A stretch of DNA of 27,209 nucleotides, from assembly GCA_026397895.1 (NCBI GenBank), contig JAPLTZ010000012.1, positions 4,676 through 31,884 on the forward strand, read 5' to 3'. The notes beneath the pieces are model-generated. The model worked only from the letters and a program-made list of their open reading frames with translations, was not told the DNA's origin and searched no databases. A program made the position numbers and the translations under genes. Shown one piece after another: positions 14,501-22,480 of this stretch (the first letter of the stretch is position 1; every line of letters begins with the position of its first letter). The DNA is from Verrucomicrobiota bacterium. GTDB taxonomy: Bacteria > Verrucomicrobiota > Verrucomicrobiia > Limisphaerales > JAFMIX01.

Positions 14501-15352
14501 CACATTGAACTGATGATTCCGCCGCCGTCCGGCCCGGCGTGGATCGAGGCGGACCCGGGCATGATGGAGCAGATCATCATGAACCTCTGCATCAACGCCC
14601 GCGACGCCATGCCCAAGGGCGGGCGGCTCACCGTCGGCATCCGCACCGTGGATTTCACGGCCGCCACCGCGCCCGCCAACCCCGAGGCCCGGACGGGAAA
14701 ATTCGTGTGCCTGTCCGTGGCCGACACCGGCTGCGGCATGAGCGACGTGGTGCGCCGCCGGATTTTTGAACCGTTCTTCACCACCAAGGAAGTCGGCAAA
14801 GGCACCGGGCTGGGCCTCGCCACCGTTTACGGCATCGTGAAACAGCACAACGGCTGGGTGGAAGTCGAAAGCGAAGTCGGCCAGGGCAGCGAGTTCCGCG
14901 TTTATTTGCCCGCCAATCCCAACGCCGCGCCGGCGACCGCCGCCGGCCCGTCCGCAAAAATCAAGGGCGGCTCGGAAACCGTCCTCGTGGTGGAGGACGA
15001 GACCGACGTGCGCGCGTCGGTGGTGCTGTGCTTGAAATATGCCGGCTACCGCGTGTGCGAAGCCACCAACGGACCGGAAGCCCTCGCGCAGTGGCGCGAA
15101 CACGCCGGCCAGATCAACCTCCTCCTCACCGACATGATCATGCCGGGCGGCATGACCGGGCTGGAACTGGCCGAGGCGTTCCAAAAACTGAAGCCCGCCC
15201 TACCGGTGATCATCGCCAGCGGCTACAGCAACGAAATCGTGCGGTCGGGCATTCCCGTCCGACCCGGCTACTCCTACCTGCCCAAACCCTGCGACGCGAT
15301 TGCCCTGACCAACGCCGTGCGCAAAGCCTTGGATTCAGCCGGCCAGAAGTAG
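11555..15352 (+). CDS. Multi-PAS/GAF hybrid sensor histidine kinase
   Basis: A 1265-residue membrane-anchored hybrid kinase. Two N-terminal membrane spans (about residues 12-30 and 47-62) are followed by PAS1 (~88-205), PAS2 (~209-330), PAS3 (~345-465), a GAF domain (~475-640), PAS4 (~648-765), PAS5 (~770-885), a dimerisation/phosphoacceptor helix with His902 (GGVAHDYNNIL), an ATPase domain with N-box NLCINARDAM, DTGCGM and GTGLGLATVYGIV, and a C-terminal receiver with Asp1193 (LLLTDMIMPGG) and Lys1244 (YLPKP). ATG 11555 is preferred; a 24-residue in-frame extension to 11483 lacks membrane-protein character. No cognate phosphotransfer protein or output regulator is adjacent, so it is an orphan. 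Its divergent neighbour is the moaD operon, but a functional link is unproven. Confidence 0.93.
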   Translation: MTKHLKISPANGALLALFAVAVGGADYWFFRQEQAAARWVEEEELAGFAMLLVLLVIAGMKLLDRRQQLQSIRRELAREQERRETAARFRALTELSPSVVFRTNAAGDCVYVNDRCREIAGLSPEEAKGKGWLKNVHPDDRRRVIAEWLAAVQTGAPVRMEYRFLRPDGQTRWVLGLAVAEKDEAGQITGYLGTITDTTGLKQAERRLNHVIEGTHVGTWEWDVPTGAAVFNEHWAEMLGYTLAELQPVSIQTWESLTHPDDLRASNEHLQRVFARELDYYDCECRMKHRDGSWVWIQDRGKVVEWSPDGKPLLMAGTHTDITKRKLAEAELAAAYTQTNRFRKALDHVSTFIYMKDRGGRYVYANQATLELFKCSADELRGSDDSRFFPPETAARLRAIDARVLEHGEYTAEEIEVTETDGSRRVYWEIKAPLYDPAEKGRVWGLCGISTDITERKLHELEIERLNRLYAALSQINQCVVRVQSREELFAEICRVLIEFGRFTMAWVGWVNPETKAVDLIAQSGDTSGYLKDLHIYAADRPGGRGPTGTCIREDRTYVCNDFFTDPHTAPWHAAAARAGFAASIAVPIRSGGAVCGALTVYGLEKNFFGPKEIALMEEAAMDIGFALSHLDEEQRRRQAEAEREQYFRFFMTSSDLMCIADPHGAFLKTNPAFSETLGFSEGELIAKPFLDFVHPDDRQPTRDEMARQLRIGFSANFENRYLCKDGTVRWLSWRAVYNQEEKLTYAIARDITARKQTEEVNQRLATAVEQAAETIVIADIEGNILYVNPAFEKSTGYSRREALGRNPRLLKSGRQDAAFYQTLWDTLAHGEVWHGHFSNRRKDGTIYEEDATISPIHNPDGKIISYVAVKRDITREQQLERQVIEVQKMEAVGQLAGGVAHDYNNILAAGMMQLGILLADPNLTPELRHALENLKAGTDRAANLTRQLLMFSRRQAMQIRPVELNHLLEEEIKMLRRLLGEHIELMIPPPSGPAWIEADPGMMEQIIMNLCINARDAMPKGGRLTVGIRTVDFTAATAPANPEARTGKFVCLSVADTGCGMSDVVRRRIFEPFFTTKEVGKGTGLGLATVYGIVKQHNGWVEVESEVGQGSEFRVYLPANPNAAPATAAGPSAKIKGGSETVLVVEDETDVRASVVLCLKYAGYRVCEATNGPEALAQWREHAGQINLLLTDMIMPGGMTGLELAEAFQKLKPALPVIIASGYSNEIVRSGIPVRPGYSYLPKPCDAIALTNAVRKALDSAGQK

Positions 15353-15390
15353 CTCTTTCCGCGAACGGTCTTCCCACTCCACCGCGCAGG

Positions 15391-17082
15391 TCAAAGCGGA
15401 AAATCCAGCTTGTCGTCGCCGGCGGAGGTGATGGTGGAGGCCGTTCCCCGGCGCTCGGAAACTTCCGGTTCGGCGGGCAATTCATGCGCGGCGGCGTCCG
15501 CCGATTTCAGCTCCGCCACCGGCGCGGTCGGCGGCACGAGTTCGAGCCGGGCATAGGCGCGGTTCGCCAGCGCGAGCATCGTCACGGACGAGGCGGCGAC
15601 GCGCTCCGCCTCCTGGATGCGCGCGAACTCGCCATACACTTCCGCCCGCACCGGCTCGTCGCGGGTGACGAGTTCCTGGCCGTTCGCCGCGCGCATCGCT
15701 TGGAGGATTTGGTGGCAGTTGATCGTGTCCAGCGGGCGCGCGGGGCAATACGCCGGGTTGTTCCCGCCGATTTCCGTCACGAGCTGCGAGATGGTGAGCG
15801 GGCGCAGAACCTGTTGCACCAGCCGGCTGGGCACGCCGAGTTCGGTGGCGATGTGCTGCGCCGTGGCCGGCGCGAGGCCGCGTTGGAAACGCTGGCTGAT
15901 GCACGTCATCAGCCGCAGCGCGATGAATTCCCGCCCGCGCTGGTTCACGTTTTCCGCCAGCCGGTCCTGCAGGTAGGCCGCGCGGTTCTGGAACGCATAC
16001 GCCACCTGCGCGCCGAACAGCAGGATGAGCCACGAGAAATACAGCCCCGCCATGAACACCGGCACCAGGCCGAGGCTGCCGTAGATTTTGCTGTTGCTCA
16101 CCACGCGCGAGACGTAGAGGAAGCCGAAATAATTGTTCAGGAACCACAGCGAGCCGCCGACGAAACCGCCCATGAGCGCCGCGCTGAAATTCACCTTCGT
16201 GTTCGGCACGAGCTGGTAGAACAGCGCAAACACCAGCCACACCACCACCAGCGGCAGCAGCTTGAAAGCGAACCCGCCGATGAACGGCATCTCCGTGATC
16301 ACGTTCCGCGTCGCCGCGAAATGCGGCCCGCTCGCCAGCCCCACGGCGGCGATGAGCAGCAACGGCCCCAGCGTGAGCGTCGCCCAATACTGGATGATGC
16401 GCACAAACCAGTTCCGTCCGCGCGCCACGCCCCAGATGTCGTTGAACGTCTCCTCGATGTTCGCCAGCATGCGGATGGCCACCAGCACCAGCAGCACCAT
16501 GCCCAGCGTGCCCAGCGTGCCGCTCTGCGTGTTCTGAATGAAATCGTGGATGTATTTGGCCGCCTGCTTCTGCGCGGTGACGAGGCGGATGTTTTCCCCC
16601 GTCGCCACCAGCGCGGTGGCCACGGCCGCGACGGCGTTCGTGGCCGCAACCGTGTTGGTCGTCAAGGTCGCCGTGTCGAGATTCGTCGCCGCCGCCGGCA
16701 GCAGGGCCGGGGCGTTGGTTTCTGCGGGTTCGGCCAACGGGGTTTCCGCTGCGTCCGCCGACACCTCGGCGGGCGGCACCACGCTGGAAACAAACCGCTC
16801 GACGAACCGCTCGATCTGATCCGTGCCCTCCGTCTTGAGCAGGCTGCTGGTCACGCCCATCGCCACCGCCAGCATGGGAATGAGCGCCAGCAGCGTGGAA
16901 TACGAGAGCGCCGAGGCGCGCACCGGACAGCGGTTGCGCACGAAGCTCTTGCCGACCAGCACCCAGAAGTGGACGAATTTTTCCAGCTTGGAAACCCCGG
17001 CCTCCAACAACGGCGCGTCGGCGTCCGCGTCCGTGTCGCCGGTGACGATGCGTTTGAGGCGGGAAAATAATGACGTGACCAT
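15391..17082 (-). CDS. YihY/BrkB-family inner-membrane protein with wHTH-like C-terminus
   Basis: A 563-residue protein starting MVTSLFSRLKRI; the frame is open further upstream but that part has no membrane or family features. The YihY/BrkB core is recognisable: SFVRNRCPVRASALSYSTLLALIPMLAV, the span block GTLGMVLLVLVAIRMLANIEETFNDIWGV, LTLGPLLLIAAVGLA, and LPLVVVWLVFALFYQLVPNTKVNFSAALMGGFVGG. Family members are about 280-420 residues; this one is longer because of an Ala/Thr/Asn-rich low-complexity insert (about residues 105-165) and a C-terminal soluble domain (about 380-500) resembling a winged helix. The old name ribonuclease BN is not supported. Function unknown; divergent from ftsK across 98 bases. 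Confidence 0.85.
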   Translation of the reverse strand: MVTSLFSRLKRIVTGDTDADADAPLLEAGVSKLEKFVHFWVLVGKSFVRNRCPVRASALSYSTLLALIPMLAVAMGVTSSLLKTEGTDQIERFVERFVSSVVPPAEVSADAAETPLAEPAETNAPALLPAAATNLDTATLTTNTVAATNAVAAVATALVATGENIRLVTAQKQAAKYIHDFIQNTQSGTLGTLGMVLLVLVAIRMLANIEETFNDIWGVARGRNWFVRIIQYWATLTLGPLLLIAAVGLASGPHFAATRNVITEMPFIGGFAFKLLPLVVVWLVFALFYQLVPNTKVNFSAALMGGFVGGSLWFLNNYFGFLYVSRVVSNSKIYGSLGLVPVFMAGLYFSWLILLFGAQVAYAFQNRAAYLQDRLAENVNQRGREFIALRLMTCISQRFQRGLAPATAQHIATELGVPSRLVQQVLRPLTISQLVTEIGGNNPAYCPARPLDTINCHQILQAMRAANGQELVTRDEPVRAEVYGEFARIQEAERVAASSVTMLALANRAYARLELVPPTAPVAELKSADAAAHELPAEPEVSERRGTASTITSAGDDKLDFPL

Positions 17083-17136
17083 AGGCGCGGTCACGCTAAC
17101 AAAGCCGCGCCGCAAGTCAACGGCGTGCGCCCGCAA

Positions 17137-17164
17137 CTTTGAACTTTGAACCCGGCGCTTTGAA
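17137..17164. repeat. Heptad-phased CTTTGAA repeats before ftsK
   Basis: CTTTGAA occurs at 17137-17143, 17144-17150 and 17158-17164, i.e. offsets 0, 7 and 21, all multiples of seven, ending 16 bases before the ftsK ATG. The period equals that of the ureF heptamer repeat although the sequence differs. Confidence 0.7.
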
Positions 17165-17180
17165 CTGCTAGTCTGCGCGC

Positions 17181-19976
17181 ATGGCCCGCAAGACGGAATC
17201 ACCGGAATCCAAGAACGGCTTCAGCGACATCATCGGCATCGTGCTGCTCGGCTCGGCCGCGCTGCTCTTCTTCGCCCAGCTTTCCTTCGACCGCTACGAC
17301 CTGTCCATCCTCCGCAACCCGCCCAATCATCCCGCGCACAACTGGATCGGCCTGCTCGGCGCGTGGCTGGCCTACGCGACCTTCTTCATCCTCGGCGCGG
17401 CGGCGTATCTGTTGCCGCCGCTGCTCGCGGTGTTCGGCCTGGCGCATCTGCCCGGCGTGCTGGAATTCACCGGGCTGGAAAAAATACTCGCCGCCATCGA
17501 ACACCTTGCCGCGCGTTGGAAATCCCACGTCGCGTGGTCGCTCGGCGCGTTGTTCTCGCTGGCCGGATTGCTGAACCTGCTCAACGACGGCCGCCACGCG
17601 CATCATTTTGAATCCTGGCGCAACCACCTCGCCGCCCAAAGCCTCGGCGGCTGGCTCGGCTACACCGCCTACGAATACGGCTTCTGGATGATCAGCGCGC
17701 CCGGCTCGCTCATCGTGTTCCTCATTCTCGGCTGCATCAGCCTCATCATGCTCACCGATTTCCAGCTCGGCCCGTGGATTTCCGGCTGGTGGAACGGTCG
17801 CCGCGAAGCCGTCGCCGAAGAGGACGCGCTTGCCACGACCGAGGAGAAAAACCTCGCCCGCAAAGCCCGCGAACTCCAGCGCCAGGCCCGCGAGTTGGAG
17901 GAACAGGTCGCCGGCGAAGCTCCGGCCAAACCCAGCGGCCTCGGCGCCGACCTCAAGCCCGTGCCCGAACCCACCGTGCGCGACCTGAGCTACCCGCAAG
18001 CCAAGCCCGGCCCGCCCCGCGCCCGCAAAACCACCTTGCCCTCCACGCCCAAGACGCCCGTGGTCGGCAGCGACCCCGCCGCCGCCAAGTCCGAACCGAT
18101 GTTCGAGAACGGCGAAGTCATCCCCGAACGCGAAGTCGTCGCCGCGACCACCGCCGATATTCTCGGCAAACCTGCTGAAGCTCCCGCCCCGCCCGACGCG
18201 CCCAAGCCGGAAGAAATTTCCGCCAAGAAAACCGACGACGCGAAACCCGCCGAGGCCAAGCCCGAAGAGCCGGTCATCACCATCGCGCCCATTTCCGCCG
18301 CCGCCGTGGACGTGCCGCCGCCCGCTGCGCCGCCCAAGCCGCGCGTCGCCGTGCCGAAGCGGCCCAAGCCCATCACCGTCGCGCACACGCCGATGATCGG
18401 CAATTACCAGATTCCGCCGCTCGATTTCCTCCAGCACCCGGACATGACGGTGAAGCCCACCGAGTCCAAGGAGGAGCTGATGGCCAACGCCCGGCTCATG
18501 CAGCAGACGCTCCAGCAGTTCGACATCGAGGTGCAGCTCGGCGACATCACCAAAGGCCCGACCATCACACGCTACGAACTGCATCCCGAGCCCGGCGTGA
18601 AGCTGGAGAAAATCACCGCGCTCTCCAACAACATCGCCGCCGCGCTCAAGGCCGAACGCATCAACATCCTCGCGCCCGTCCCCGGCAAGAACACCGTCGG
18701 CGTGGAAGTGCCCAACAAGGTGAAGACGAAAGTCATCATGCGCGACCTGCTCGAATCCGACGAGTGGCGCAACTCCAAGGCGCGCATCCCGCTCGCGCTC
18801 GGCAAGGACGTTTACGGCCATCCCATCATCGCCGACCTCGGCGACATGCCGCACCTGCTCATCGCCGGCAGCACCGGCTCGGGAAAATCCGTCTGCATCA
18901 ACGCCATCATCGCGTCGCTGCTCTACAAGTTCTCGCCCGACCAGCTCCGCTTCGTGATGATTGATCCGAAGGTCGTCGAGTTACAGCAATACAACGCCCT
19001 CCCGCACCTCGTCGTCCCCGTCGTCAACGATCCGAAGAAAGTCATCCTCGCGCTGCGCTGGGTCGTGAACGAGATGGAGAAGCGCTACCAGATTTTCGCC
19101 CGCGTCGGCGTCCGCAACATCAAATCGTTCAACGAACGCCCGAAGAACAAACCCATTCCGCCGGTCGAACCCGAATTGCCGTTGCTGTCCCGCAAGGAAA
19201 AAGTCGAGCCGGGCGCGGACGGTTTCGCCGTGGAAGTGGACGAGCAGATCGTCGTCCCGCGCGAGGACGACATCATCATTCCCGAAAAGCTGAGCTACAT
19301 CGTCGTCATCATTGACGAGCTGGCCGACCTCATGCTCGTCGCGCCCGCCGACGTCGAGATGGCCATCGCCCGCATCACGCAGATGGCGCGCGCCGCCGGC
19401 ATCCATTGCATCGTCGCCACCCAGCGCCCGTCCGTGGACGTCATCACCGGCGTCATCAAGTCGAACATCCCCGCGCGCATCGCGTTCCAGGTCGCCGCCG
19501 CCGTGGACTCCCGCACCATCCTCGACAACAAGGGCGCGGACAAATTGCTCGGCAAGGGCGACATGCTCTACCTGCCGCCCGGCTCGGCGAAACTCATCCG
19601 CGCGCAGGGCGCGCTCATCACCGACCAGGAAATCCAGAGCTGCGTGGACTACATCGCCGCGCAGGGCAAGCCGAGTTACGAACTGGAAATCCACAAACAG
19701 CTTTCCAAACCCGCGAACACCTTCGGCAGCGAGAGCGGCATTGACGAGGACGAGGAGATCATCCAGGACTGCATCGAAGTCATCCGCAGCGAGCAGAAAG
19801 CGAGCGTCTCGCTCCTGCAACGCCGTCTCAAGCTCGGCTATGGCCGCGCCGCGCGCATCATGGACGAACTGGAGAACCGCAACATCGTCGGCCCCAGCAA
19901 AGGCGCCGAGCCGCGCGACATCCTGATCGACCTCGACGGCCAAGGCCACGACGGCGGCGGGCAAAGCGCGGTTTGA
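17181..19976 (+). CDS. ftsK: DNA translocase FtsK/SpoIIIE family
   Basis: A 931-residue septal DNA pump. The N-terminus carries about four membrane spans (residues ~17-32, 55-90, 118-135, 170-195). A ~200-residue Pro/Ala/Lys/Glu-rich linker follows, then the motor: Walker A GSTGSGKS (563-570), Walker B IIDELADLM (Asp712-Glu713), and the ATQRPSVDVITGVIKSNIPARI block. A C-terminal gamma winged helix (DCIEVIRSEQKASVSLLQRRLKLGYGRAARIMDELE) would read polar KOPS-like sequences. A charged ~45-residue insert sits between FNERPKN and the Walker B strand, as seen to a varying extent in many FtsK proteins. ATG 17181 has no strong Shine-Dalgarno. It resolves chromosomes at division. Confidence 0.97.
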   Translation: MARKTESPESKNGFSDIIGIVLLGSAALLFFAQLSFDRYDLSILRNPPNHPAHNWIGLLGAWLAYATFFILGAAAYLLPPLLAVFGLAHLPGVLEFTGLEKILAAIEHLAARWKSHVAWSLGALFSLAGLLNLLNDGRHAHHFESWRNHLAAQSLGGWLGYTAYEYGFWMISAPGSLIVFLILGCISLIMLTDFQLGPWISGWWNGRREAVAEEDALATTEEKNLARKARELQRQARELEEQVAGEAPAKPSGLGADLKPVPEPTVRDLSYPQAKPGPPRARKTTLPSTPKTPVVGSDPAAAKSEPMFENGEVIPEREVVAATTADILGKPAEAPAPPDAPKPEEISAKKTDDAKPAEAKPEEPVITIAPISAAAVDVPPPAAPPKPRVAVPKRPKPITVAHTPMIGNYQIPPLDFLQHPDMTVKPTESKEELMANARLMQQTLQQFDIEVQLGDITKGPTITRYELHPEPGVKLEKITALSNNIAAALKAERINILAPVPGKNTVGVEVPNKVKTKVIMRDLLESDEWRNSKARIPLALGKDVYGHPIIADLGDMPHLLIAGSTGSGKSVCINAIIASLLYKFSPDQLRFVMIDPKVVELQQYNALPHLVVPVVNDPKKVILALRWVVNEMEKRYQIFARVGVRNIKSFNERPKNKPIPPVEPELPLLSRKEKVEPGADGFAVEVDEQIVVPREDDIIIPEKLSYIVVIIDELADLMLVAPADVEMAIARITQMARAAGIHCIVATQRPSVDVITGVIKSNIPARIAFQVAAAVDSRTILDNKGADKLLGKGDMLYLPPGSAKLIRAQGALITDQEIQSCVDYIAAQGKPSYELEIHKQLSKPANTFGSESGIDEDEEIIQDCIEVIRSEQKASVSLLQRRLKLGYGRAARIMDELENRNIVGPSKGAEPRDILIDLDGQGHDGGGQSAV

Positions 19977-19983
19977 GCAACTG

Positions 19984-20050
19984 CCTCCGCAGATGACACA
20001 GATTTCACAGATTGAATTTTAATCTGCGTTCATCTGCGAAATCTGCGGAT
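19984..20050. repeat. Imperfect inverted repeat of CAGATT/AATCTG type between ftsK and HIT gene
   Basis: The outer arms CCGCAGAT (19987-19994) and ATCTGCGG (20041-20048) are exact inverted copies; inside, CACAGATT and AATCTGCG motifs alternate around a TTTT turn (about 20018). It fills almost the whole 81-base gap. Sequences of this CAGATT...AATCTGCG kind are, from memory, common dispersed repeats in environmental bacterial genomes. It could form a long hairpin in the ftsK 3' end or the HIT leader. Confidence 0.7.
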
Positions 20051-20057
20051 AAAAGAT

Positions 20058-20402
20058 ATGAGCAAAACCCTGTTCGAGAAAATCGCCGCGCGGGAGATTC
20101 CGGCGCAGATCGTTTTTGAAGACGACCTCGTCCTCGCCTTCCGCGACATCGCCCCGCAAGCGCCCACGCACGTCCTCATCGTTCCCAAGAAACCCATCCC
20201 GCGCCTCGCCGAAGCCGCCGCCGCCGACCATCAGGTTCTCGGTCACCTCCTGCTCAAGGCCGCCGAAGTCGCGGAGAAACTCGGCCTGAAGGCGGGCGGC
20301 TACCGGCTCGTCATCAACAACGGCGCGGACGCCGGCGAGGCCGTGCCGCATCTGCACCTGCACATCCTCGGCGGCCGCAAGCTGACCTGGCCGCCAGGTT
20401 GA
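20058..20402 (+). CDS. HIT-family (HINT-like) nucleotide hydrolase
   Basis: A 114-residue cytosolic protein of the histidine triad superfamily, closest to the HINT branch that hydrolyses purine nucleoside phosphoramidates and AMP-lysine type adducts. Visible features are the opening TLFEKIAAREIPAQIVFEDD, the segment DIAPQAPTHVLIVPKKPI, and the catalytic triad HLHLHILGG (His98, His100, His102) followed by the conserved C-terminal tail GRKLTWPPG. Length and motifs are complete. ATG 20058 follows the dyad repeat by a few bases. The gene stands alone on its strand after ftsK and nothing nearby suggests a specific substrate. Confidence 0.95.
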   Translation: MSKTLFEKIAAREIPAQIVFEDDLVLAFRDIAPQAPTHVLIVPKKPIPRLAEAAAADHQVLGHLLLKAAEVAEKLGLKAGGYRLVINNGADAGEAVPHLHLHILGGRKLTWPPG

Positions 20403-20441
20403 AGACGGAAACCTTTCTGACCCAATAGCGTCTTGGTCTTC

Positions 20442-22480
20442 ATGCGAAATCATTTTCCGCGCCGCATCGCCGCGTTGTTTCTCGTCACGGCGACAGCCCT
20501 GCACGCCGCGACGACCTATTACGTTGACGGCAGCGGCGGGAAGAATTCCAACTCCGGCACCGCGCCGAACGCGGCATGGAAGGATTTCACCTACATCAAC
20601 GACCGCATCCTGTTGCCCGGCGACCGGCTGTTGATCAAGCGTGGCAGCGTCATCAATCAGGAACTGCGCCTCGACGCGCGCGGCACAGCGGAGCGGTGGG
20701 CGGAAATCGGCGCTTACGGCGAGGGCGCGCGCCCGATCATCCGCCGCAACCACGACATCAACGACCGTTGCGTGCTGGTGAGCAACCCGGACTTTCTCCG
20801 CATCCGCAACCTCGTGGTGAGCCACGCCGGCAAAGGCCTGATCGTCTCCTACACCGCGCCCGGTCACGGCAACTTGTTGATCGAGGATTGCATCGCGCAT
20901 CACATCGAGGGACTTTACCGCAGCGACAGCAGCGGGATTCCCGAGTGGCGCGATTTTCGCCCGCCGCCAAACGACGGCGTGGGCGGCCCCCAAGTCTCGG
21001 CGGGCATCGGGGTCATGGGCATCGGGCGCGACATCACGCTCCGCGATTGCGAGGTGTTTCAGAATTCGTGGGGTTTCTTTGTCATGGGCCAGCGGGTGCT
21101 GCTCGACCGCGTGTTTTGCCACGACAATTACGCCTTCAACACCGCGCCGCATCCGGCGCTGGTCTCCGTGAGCAATGTCGTGCTGCAGAACAGCGTCTTC
21201 GACGCGCCCGGCTACCACGCGCACGCCGGCACGATGGGCATCATGCTGGTGGACCCGGTGAAGCTCGCCATCCGCAACTGCACGTTCCGCAACCAGCCCG
21301 ACTCCGGCTGCCACGACGAGGGCGGCATAGACTTCGAGGCCGGCGGCGACGGCTGCCTGATTGAAAACTGCACGTTCCAGAACAACGCCGGCGCGGCCAT
21401 CGAAGTGTGGAAATCCGCGGCTCGCGTTTCATCCAGAATAACTGGGCGCACAAGCTCGGCCCGGCGGAGATTTTCATCTGGGGCACGAAACGGCCTTCGC
21501 CCAAAGTCTGCTGCAGCACCGGCACGATTCACGACAACGGCAGCGTCCTGCTGCCCGGCATAAACTTCTTCACCAACCAAGCCCCGACCACCACGCAGTG
21601 GGCGCTGACGAACAACACCATTTTCTCCTCGGTCAAGGCGCTGGACCAGGCGATGCCGTTGAACAACCCGCCCGTGGTCAACGCCGGAGCCGACATCATT
21701 TCCGACAACCCGGAAGTCCAGTTGCGCGGCAGCGTGAGCGACGACGGCCGCCCGGCGGGCAAAAAACTTTCCGCGCGCTGGGAATTGCTCGAAGGCCCGG
21801 GCGCGGTGACTTTCAAAAATCCCGCCGCCGCGAAATGCGCCGCCGTGTTCGCCGCGCCGGGCAATTACCTGCTGCGGCTCGTCGGCGACGACGGCGAGCT
21901 GTGGACGAGCCGCATGGTGACGGTGCACATCGTCCCGCGCGGCGTCACCGTGGCCAAGGCGTGGGAGTTCAACTCGCCGCTGGACAAGGAAGGCTGGAGC
22001 GACGCGGAACTCGGCACGCAAAATCGCACCAATTACATCGCTGGCAAACCGCAAACCGCAGCCAACATCAGCAGCATCGTTTACCCGGTGCATTACGTCG
22101 CCGGCGGCAGCTACATCGTCGCGCTTGAAAACGCGCCGACCGCGCATCTGCTTTCGGCAAACCACTTGGACGTGTCGCTCAAGCGCCACAAGACCGTCCG
22201 GCTGCGCCTGCAAAACCACACCGCCGCCACGCGCATGACGCTGCGCTTCATCACGCAGGCCGACCCGTTTTGGGACGAGGCGAAGGCGAAAAGTTTCCCG
22301 GTCACGCCGAACGACAACGTGCCGCGCGATTACGCCGTGGATTTATCCGCGCTGCCCGGCTGGACGGGCAAGCTGCAACAACTGCGCCTCGACCTGACCG
22401 GCGGCGAACCGGCTACAGGAACGTGCCGGATTGATTACATTTGGATTGATGATTCCAACCCTGCCATATTCCCGCGATGA
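20442..22480 (+). pseudogene. Secreted right-handed beta-helix protein, frameshifted near 21407
   Basis: The first frame (20442-21563) begins with a signal peptide (RRIAALFLVTATALHA before ATTYYVDG) and reads as a parallel beta-helix with repeated strands such as LLIEDCIAHHIEG, ITLRDCEVFQNS, VVLQNSVFD, LAIRNCTFRN and CLIENCTFQNN. From V322 it continues as unrelated residues. The helix resumes in another frame from 21407 (VEIRGSRFIQNNWAHKLGPAEIFIWG) to the stop at 22480, adding an Ig/PKD-like domain (PPVVNAGADI...VQLRGSVSDDG) and a jelly-roll-like C-terminus (KAWEFNSPLDKEGW to RIDYIWIDDS). Removing two bases from GTGTGG would give ...AIEVEIRGSRF, restoring one ~678-residue protein. The downstream frame ends in an ATGA overlap with the GH127-like gene. 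A recent mutation or sequencing error fits best. Confidence 0.8.
21405..21410 (+). other. Frameshift point in the beta-helix gene
   Basis: GTGTGG at 21405-21410 appears to be a TG duplication relative to an expected GTGG. Reading 0-frame to Val322 and then the frame beginning at 21407 gives a continuous beta-helix. There is no homopolymer slippery site here, so programmed frameshifting looks unlikely. Confidence 0.65.

Noticed and set aside
12341..15184. 947-codon open frame on the - strand opposite the hybrid kinase
   Set aside because: It mirrors the GC-rich third-position bias of the kinase gene; the translation is low-complexity (His/Gly/Ala/Arg-rich) with no domain, and the + strand reading has complete kinase domains.
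15028..17070. 680-codon + strand open frame covering the kinase end and the BrkB-like gene
   Set aside because: It spans two real genes on different strands and reads as Arg/His/Gln-rich noise; shadow of GC-biased codons.
20019..22219. Long - strand open frames opposite the HIT and beta-helix genes
   Set aside because: Antisense shadows with no signal peptide or motif; the + strand has the HIT triad and beta-helix strands.
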